A stretch of DNA of 64,000 nucleotides from NCBI GenBank assembly GCA_022376925.1, contig JAIOJX010000026.1:204630900-204694899 (forward strand), read 5' to 3'. Made by a program: the position numbers and the translations under genes. A model generated the notes under the pieces. It saw nothing but the letters and a program-made list of their open reading frames with translations. It did not search any database and was not told where the DNA came from. Origin of the DNA: Tragulus kanchil (lineage: Eukaryota > Chordata > Mammalia > Artiodactyla > Tragulidae). Numbering within the stretch: the stretch's first letter is position 1; each line of letters starts with the position of its first letter. Positions 58,423-64,000 of the stretch are shown here, piece after piece.

Positions 58423-58670
58423 GTGGAGCAACTAAACCTGTGAGCCACAATTCTTGAGCCTGTGCTCTAGAGTCTTGGACCCACAACTACTGATACCCAT
58501 GTGCTGCCACTACTGATGCCCGTGTGCCCTAGAGCCTGAGTTCCACAACAAGAGAAATACCACAAGAAGCCTGCTCACCTCAACTAGAGAGTAGCCCCCA
58601 CTCCCTACAACTAGAGAAGAACCTGCAGCAGCAGTGAAAACCCAGAATAGCCAAAAATAAAGAAATAAAC
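58333..58670 (+). mobile_element. Long tRNA-derived SINE inserted in BovB (head also at 57176-57265)
   Basis: 'gggcttccctggtagctcag', B-box 'agttcgatccctga', 'agtgtggagcaactaaacct', 'ttcttgagcctgtgctctag', 'acaagagaaataccacaaga', 'ctacaactagagaagaac' and an 'aaaaataaagaaataaa' tail. It is an artiodactyl tRNA SINE without BovB tail, different from the CpG-rich family. The partial head at 57176 is the join 16 duplicate. Confidence 0.87.
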
Positions 58671-59305
58671 TAAGGTCGTGGCCTTTGGTTCTACCGCTTC
58701 ATGGCAAATAGATGGGCAAACAATGGAAACAGTGACAGACTTTATTTCTCGGGCTCCAAAGCACTGCAGATGGTGAATGCAGCCTTGAAATTCAAAGACT
58801 CTTACTCCTGGAAGAAAAGCTATGACAAACATAGACAGCATATTGAAAAACAGAGACATCATTTTGCCGACAAAAGTCCATATAGTCAAAGCTATGGTTT
58901 TTCTAGTAGTTGCGTATGGATGTGAGAGTTGCACCATAAAGAAGAATGAGCAGAACTGATGCTTTTGAACTATAGCACTGGAAAAGACTATTGAGAGTCC
59001 CTTGTACAGCAAGAAGATCAAACCAGTCAATCCTAAAGGAAATCTACCCTGACCATTCATTGGAGGGAACAATACTGAATCTGAAGCTCCAAAATTTTGG
59101 CCACCTGATGCAAAGAAACGTCTCACTGGAAAAGATCCTGGTGCTGGGAAAAATTAAGGGCAGGAGGAGAAGGGGGTCACAGAGGATGAGATGGGTAGAA
59201 GGCATCATTAACTCAATGGACATGACTATTAGCAAACTCTGACGTGTTATTGTCCATGGTGTCTAAAAGAGTCAGATGTGACTGAGCTACTGAACATCAA
59301 CAGCA
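58671..59305 (+). mobile_element. BovB LINE 3' part
   Basis: Continuation of the BovB after the SINE: 'cgcttcatggcaaatagatg', 'gtgacagactttatttctcg', 'gaaaaagactattgagag'-type text and the 3' end 'gtcagatgtgactgagctac'. It matches 34389-34795. The coding frame is broken. Confidence 0.9.
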
Positions 59306-60190
59306 ACATTTATTTTATTTATTTATTTATTTATTTGAATTTTTATTTTACTTTTTACTTTTACAGAGCTTTGTTGTTTACAGGTATGTATGATCCCAGA
59401 TTAGTCATATGTATATCTCCCCCATGTATTATATTAAGCATCTATTTATGTCAGAGTCTTGGCAAGAAACATCCCCCGGTTGTTCCATTCATGTCCCTGT
59501 AGCAGAGCTGCACAGTTGCAAGAGAAGGCAAAGCATTGTTCATCACGTTGATTTTGATTCCTGGAAGCACAATTGAAATTTAATCTTATTACCTCTCTCC
59601 CCTCTTTTGAAACTGTCATTTATCATAATCCTGCATTTTATTTAAATCCTAAAAGGTATTTATGTTAGCATTTATTTAAATTTTCTTTTATTTACACTTT
59701 GTGATGTTGTTCATTGCTTCCTGCATTTCAGTTTCCTCTGAAATCGGTTTTCCTTTCCATAGAAAATTCACTTTAGTTTCTTTTTTGTATGCTGGCAGTG
59801 AGACTCTCTGCCAGCACAGAGAGTAACTTTTTATTTATACAAAATATGTTCTTGTTTTATTTTGCCTTCAATTTTGAATGGTGTATTTGCTACTTCTAGA
59901 ATTTAACGTTACCAGTTATTTTATGCTATGTAGACTAGAAGCTTGTGTCCCTCTTAAAGGATTTTTGGTTTTGGCCATGTTGTTAAGCATGCAGGATCTT
60001 CTTGGTCATAAAATTGGTGCCCCCTACATTGGAGGCTCGGAGGCTAAACCACTGGACTGCCAGGGATGCCTTCATGTAGGATTTTTAATAAATATTAATA
60101 TTACAGGAATGTTTTCTTAGGTGATAATGTAGTATAAGCCAAAGCCACTGAGTACTTTCACAACTTAAGCAAATTAAGAAATCATATGAA
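59306..60190. other. Non-coding, (TTTA)n tract and block B spacer
   Basis: A (TTTA)n run at 59308-59336 follows the BovB end. The rest parallels 34.8-36.5 kb ('cccccggttgttccattcat'). 'gctaaaccactggactgcca' near 60044 looks like a small reversed SINE end. No gene. Confidence 0.6.
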
Positions 60191-60346
60191 GGGACTTCCC
60201 TGGTGGTCCAGTGGCTAAGATTCTGTGCTCCCAATGCAGGGGGCCTGGGTTCAATCCTTGGTCAGGGAGCTAGATTTCACATGATGCAACTAAAGACTCC
60301 AGGTCCCAAAACTAAGACCCAGCACAGCCAAATAAATAAATATTTA
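60191..60346 (+). mobile_element. tRNA-derived SINE with target-site duplication
   Basis: 'gggacttccctggtggtcca', 'ctaagattctgtgctcccaa', 'tgggttcaatccttggtcag' and 'cagcacagccaaataaataa'. 'aagaaatcata' occurs just before (about 60176) and after (about 60353), a target-site duplication. It is absent from block A near 36.55 kb, so it is block B specific. Confidence 0.9.
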
Positions 60347-60574
60347 AACAAAAAGAAATCATAGGAAATATTAGCATATGTATTTAATCTCTATTTCTAT
60401 GGCAGGCAAAATGCTTTTGTGTCTGGAACTTGTTGTCAGTGATATCAAGTAGACTTAGATAAATTTGGTTTTAGTCATATCTGAGAATGATATTCTGATT
60501 TTCCATTTTTGAATTTCTGTGTCTCTTGATAGAGCATGTTTAGTTGTATTAACTAGTACTTTAACTCAGCATTC

Positions 60575-61215
60575 AAAAAATTATGATCATGGCATCCAGT
60601 CCCATCACTTCATGTCAAATGTCAAGAGGAAAAGTAGAAAAAGTGACAGATTTTATTATCTTGGGCTCTGTAGATGGTGATTGCATCCATGAAATTAAAA
60701 GACTGCTGCTCCTTGGAAGGAAAGCTGTGATAAGCCTAGGCAGTGTATTAAAAACAAAGACATCACTTTGTCAACAAAGGTCCATATAGTCAAAGCTATG
60801 GTTTTTCTAGTAGTCATGTACAGATGTGAAAGGTGGACCATACAGAAGTCTAAGGCCAAAGAATTGATGTTTTTGAATTGTAATACAGAAGACTCTTGAG
60901 AGTCTCTTAGACAACAAAGAAAATCAACCCTGCGTATTCATTAGAAAGACTGATGCTGAAGCTGAAGCTTAAATACAGCGGCCACTTGACGCAAAGATTT
61001 GACTCATTGGAAAAAATTCTGATGCTGGGAAAGTTTGAGGGAAGCAGGAGGGGTGGAGAGGGAGGACAGAGAATGAGATGATTAGATAACATTGCCAACT
61101 CAGTGGACACGAGTTTGCGAAAACTGGGAGATAGTGAAGGACAAAGAAGCCTGCTGTGCTGCAATCTATGGGGTCACAGAGTCAGACACAATTTAGCAAC
61201 TGAACAGCAATAGCA
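60575..61215 (+). mobile_element. BovB LINE 3' fragment, separate insertion
   Basis: 'gatcatggcatccagtccca', 'gtgacagattttattatctt', 'gaaaattaaaagactgctgc'-type text and the 3' end 'ggggtcacagagtcagacac' to 'gcaactgaacagcaatagca'. It has no equivalent near 36.6 kb, so it inserted after the block duplication. Confidence 0.9.
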
Positions 61216-61871
61216 GTAAAACAATATTTATAAAATGTGTTAATACTGGACCATTTTGGCTTTTTCTGGACCCTAAAGAGAGTGCTTCTAAAATTTCAAT
61301 GTGTATGCTGAATTTCAATGATAGGTGTATTTTTATCATATAAAAGAAGGAAACAATGAACAATCAAAACTTTGAATAGAACTCAGGCAAGATTAAAGAA
61401 CTTCATTCTCACACTTACTATTAACATCATCTGGTGCCTTTGTTCTTTTTCTTTTGAGTAATAATATGATAGATTCATACCTTCCTACTGATGAGTTTTC
61501 CTGTAATCATGTTGCCAACTTTAATTCAGTCATTTAAGTCTAAGGAAGTTATAATATGGTACCAACAAAAGCATTACATGCTTGTATAATTAGAAAGCTA
61601 CAATCAGTCAACCCAGGGTAGTCATCTTTTAAAAAGACTATCCTAAAGTGAATGAAAGAATCTGATCTCCTGTTTTCCTTTGCTTTTGTTGAATTCCACT
61701 TATTTACTACATGTTCAAAATAAATTTCAAATTTAGAATTGTATTAAGATTTTGATAACATTTATAACTATATAATATTTTATCTACCCATAGGATAAAT
61801 TTTAAAAGTCTTTAATATGCTTTTGAACTTATTATCTGTAATTTAGTTTAATAACAAAGCAATTGTGCATG
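61216..61871. other. Block B spacer, non-coding
   Basis: Parallels 36.57-37.2 kb ('aaaaggaaacaatgaacaatc'-like words, 'gcattacatgcttgtataat'). Nothing else was seen. Confidence 0.6.
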
Positions 61872-62446
61872 ACATTTATTGAATGGGACTATTATCCAAA
61901 TCTTTTATTTAATTCTTTCTATGTTTTTTCTTTATGCTCTAAAAATAGGGAACATCATGTCCTTTTTAAAAATCCTAGTGAAGCTAACCTGATGTATTGA
62001 GGATAGTAAATGATAGCATACTTATTGTTACCAGGCTACTCATCTACTCATTGTCTGCTTCTTTTCCCAAGCCCAGTCTTCCATATGTAGAAATTAATTT
62101 TACAGTCTAATACTAATCCACACTCCCATCTGCCTATATAAGTCCAGACAAGCTTGAAGACTCCTCAGAAGCTCTTCCAAAACAAAACAAAAAAAATCCT
62201 TTCTACTCAAAAATAAGGCCTATATAATAATTTTAAAGTTCTCATTAACAATTTTAAGTTGTGGGACCATATGTGATTGAGTAGATGTTACAGGAATGAC
62301 CAATACCAAGTGCCAGCCTTGTGATGGCAACTAGCTCTCTGTTCACAGGACTTAATGTCTGTGATACTCTTCTTGGCCTCAAAAACATAACTGAAAATGC
62401 ATTGTCCATATTACCTACAAAATTATTTTCCTTGAGGAAATATGTG

Positions 62447-62570
62447 TTAGTCACTCAGGCATGTCCAACTTTTTAAAGCCCCAAGGACTGTAGCCTGCCA
62501 AGATCCTCTCTCCATGGGGTTCTCTAGGCCAGAATACTGGCCATTCCCTTCTCCAGGGGAAAGGGATTTC
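62447..62570 (-). mobile_element. Bov-tA SINE, truncated (second copy 63560-63683)
   Basis: 'gtgttagtcactcaggcatg', 'tccaactttttaaagcccca', 'ctctccatggggttctctag' and 'cattcccttctccagggg'. Orthologous within the block duplication to 38880-38999. Confidence 0.88.
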
Positions 62571-62813
62571 CTTGAGGGAAGGTACTTCCTTGAGGAAAAA
62601 CTAGATAAAATACATTTTTTTTGACCCTTAGCTATCCTGACACAGGTACTTGTACATAATCAGTGTTTAATATTTGATGGCAACCAGTGAGAAAAAAATT
62701 ACTTCAATCATTTTAACTGAATGACAGCACAGAAAAATCCAAAACAAAGAGGGCTACGTACCACTATCTTTCTGTAATTTAGTTTCATTATACAAAATAT
62801 GTTGGGTTTCTCT

Positions 62814-62981
62814 GAGGGTCCAGCAGGTAAAGAATCTGAGTAATTCAGGAGACACAAGTTTGATCACTGGGTCAGGAAAATCCACTGGAGAGGGAATTGG
62901 CAGCCCACTCCAGTATTCTTATCTGGGAAACCCTGTGGACAGAGGAATCAGGCAGGTTCCAGTTCAAAGGGTCCCTGTTTG
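62814..62981 (+). mobile_element. Bov-tA SINE (second copy from 63927)
   Basis: 'gggtttctctgagggtccag', 'caggtaaagaatctgagtaa', 'tttgatcactgggtcaggaa', 'ggcagcccactccagtattc' and 'ccctgtggacagaggaatca'. It is cut at its 3' end by the join at 62982. Confidence 0.88.
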
Positions 62982-64000
62982 CAACATTTATTGAATGGGA
63001 CTATTATCCAAATCTTTTATTTAATTCTTTCTATGTTTTTTCTTTATGCTCTAAAAATAGGGAACATCATGTCCTTTTTAAAAATCCTAGTGAAGCTAAC
63101 CTGATGTATTGAGGATAGTAAATGATAGCATACTTATTGTTACCAGGCTACTCATCTACTCATTGTCTGCTTCTTTTCCCAAGCCCAGTCTTCCATATGT
63201 AGAAATTAATTTTACAGTCTAATACTAATCCACACTCCCATCTGCCTATATAAGTCCAGACAAGCTTGAAGACTCCTCAGAAGCTCTTCCAAAACAAAAC
63301 AAAAAAAATCCTTTCTACTCAAAAATAAGGCCTATATAATAATTTTTAAAGTTCTCATTAACAATTTTAAGTTGTGGGACCATATGTGATTGAGTAGATG
63401 TTACAGGAATGACCAATACCAAGTGCCAGCCTTGTGATGGCAACTAGCTCTCTGTTCACAGGACTTAATGTCTGTGATACTCTTCTTGGCCTCAAAAACA
63501 TAACTGAAAATGCATTGTCCATATTACCTACAAAATTATTTTCCTTGAGGAAATATGTGTTAGTCACTCAGGCATGTCCAACTTTTTAAAGCCCCAAGGA
63601 CTGTAGCCTGCCAAGATCCTCTCTCCATGGGGTTCTCTAGGCCAGAATACTGGCCATTCCCTTCTCCAGGGGAAAGGGATTTCCTTGAGGGAAGGTACTT
63701 CCTTGAGGAAAAACTAGATAAAATACATTTTTTTTGACCCTTAGCTATCCTGACACAGGTACTTGTACATAATCAGTGTTTAATATTTGATGGCAACCAG
63801 TGAGAAAAAAATTACTTCAATCATTTTAACTGAATGACAGCACAGAAAAATCCAAAACAAAGAGGGCTACGTACCACTATCTTTCTGTAATTTAGTTTCA
63901 TTATACAAAATATGTTGGGTTTCTCTGAGGGTCCAGCAGGTAAAGAATCTGAGTAATTCAGGAGACACAAGTTTGATCACTGGGTCAGGAAAATCCACTG

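Larger units (their letters stand above)
48650..62770 (+). repeat. Segmental duplication block B (TAAR7 copy B)
   Basis: Paralogous to 22700-39220 in the same orientation (landmarks given there). It lacks the SINEs at 25441, 33019 and 39245 and carries its own at 58333 and 60191, so SINE activity continued after the duplication. Boundaries are estimated by eye. Confidence 0.75.
61872..64000. repeat. Direct duplication of at least 1.0 kb, join 17, running off the window
   Basis: Copy A starts at 61872 and copy B at 62984 (offset 1112-1113). B still matches A when the window ends at 64000 (A position about 62888). The only difference seen is an extra T ('aataatttttaaagttc' against 'aataattttaaagttc'). 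Confidence 0.92.

Noticed and set aside
1131..64000. A novel mobile or amplification system making 1.1 kb tandem repeats
   Set aside because: No common sequence, terminal motif, target-site duplication or encoded enzyme links the units; seams contain noisy-read-like text. A biological mechanism is not needed.

Overview
The window is mammalian nuclear DNA from a ruminant artiodactyl. The evidence is several BovB (RTE) LINE fragments, many Bov-tA-type SINEs carrying the BovB-derived tail, old L1 tails, and intronless trace amine-associated receptor (TAAR) genes. A second, CpG-rich tRNA-derived SINE family (about 0.25-0.33 kb, roughly eleven independent insertions) does not match the cattle-type SINEs I know. 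A lineage-specific family, possibly tragulid (mouse-deer), is my low-confidence inference. There is no bacterial, phage or CRISPR content.

Gene content is a TAAR cluster with four real loci. They are an intact TAAR6-like gene (+, 9098-10135), an intact TAAR7-like gene (-, 29497-30528), a TAAR8-like pseudogene with one frameshift and two stops (-, 40049-41078), and a second intact TAAR7-like gene (-, 52685-53716). The two TAAR7-like genes sit in paralogous blocks in the same orientation, about 22.7-39.2 kb and 48.7-62.8 kb. These blocks share L1, BovB and unique flanking sequence, so one block arose by an old segmental duplication. The genes would act as separate class A GPCRs, probably olfactory amine receptors; there is no operon-like cooperation.

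The dominant structural signal is not biological novelty. Seventeen times in 64 kb a segment of about 1.0-1.15 kb is immediately repeated in direct orientation at near-perfect identity. The repeat size is almost constant whatever the content (gene, SINE, LINE or unique DNA). Copies differ mainly by homopolymer indels and rare SNPs, and several seams carry garbled versions of the neighbouring sequence. I read this as false duplication at contig joins or long-read gap fills. About 18 kb (near 29 percent) of the window would then be redundant and the true locus about 45 kb. These joins create extra truncated TAAR6, TAAR7 and TAAR8 copies that should not be counted as genes.

Layout: 0-7.3 kb repeats and joins; 7.3-10.6 kb TAAR6; 10.6-22.7 kb repeat-rich intergenic with a probable solo LTR; 22.7-39.2 kb TAAR7 block A; 39.2-42.3 kb TAAR8 pseudogene; 42.3-48.7 kb SINE-rich spacer; 48.7-62.8 kb TAAR7 block B; the last kilobase is the second copy of a join that runs off the end.
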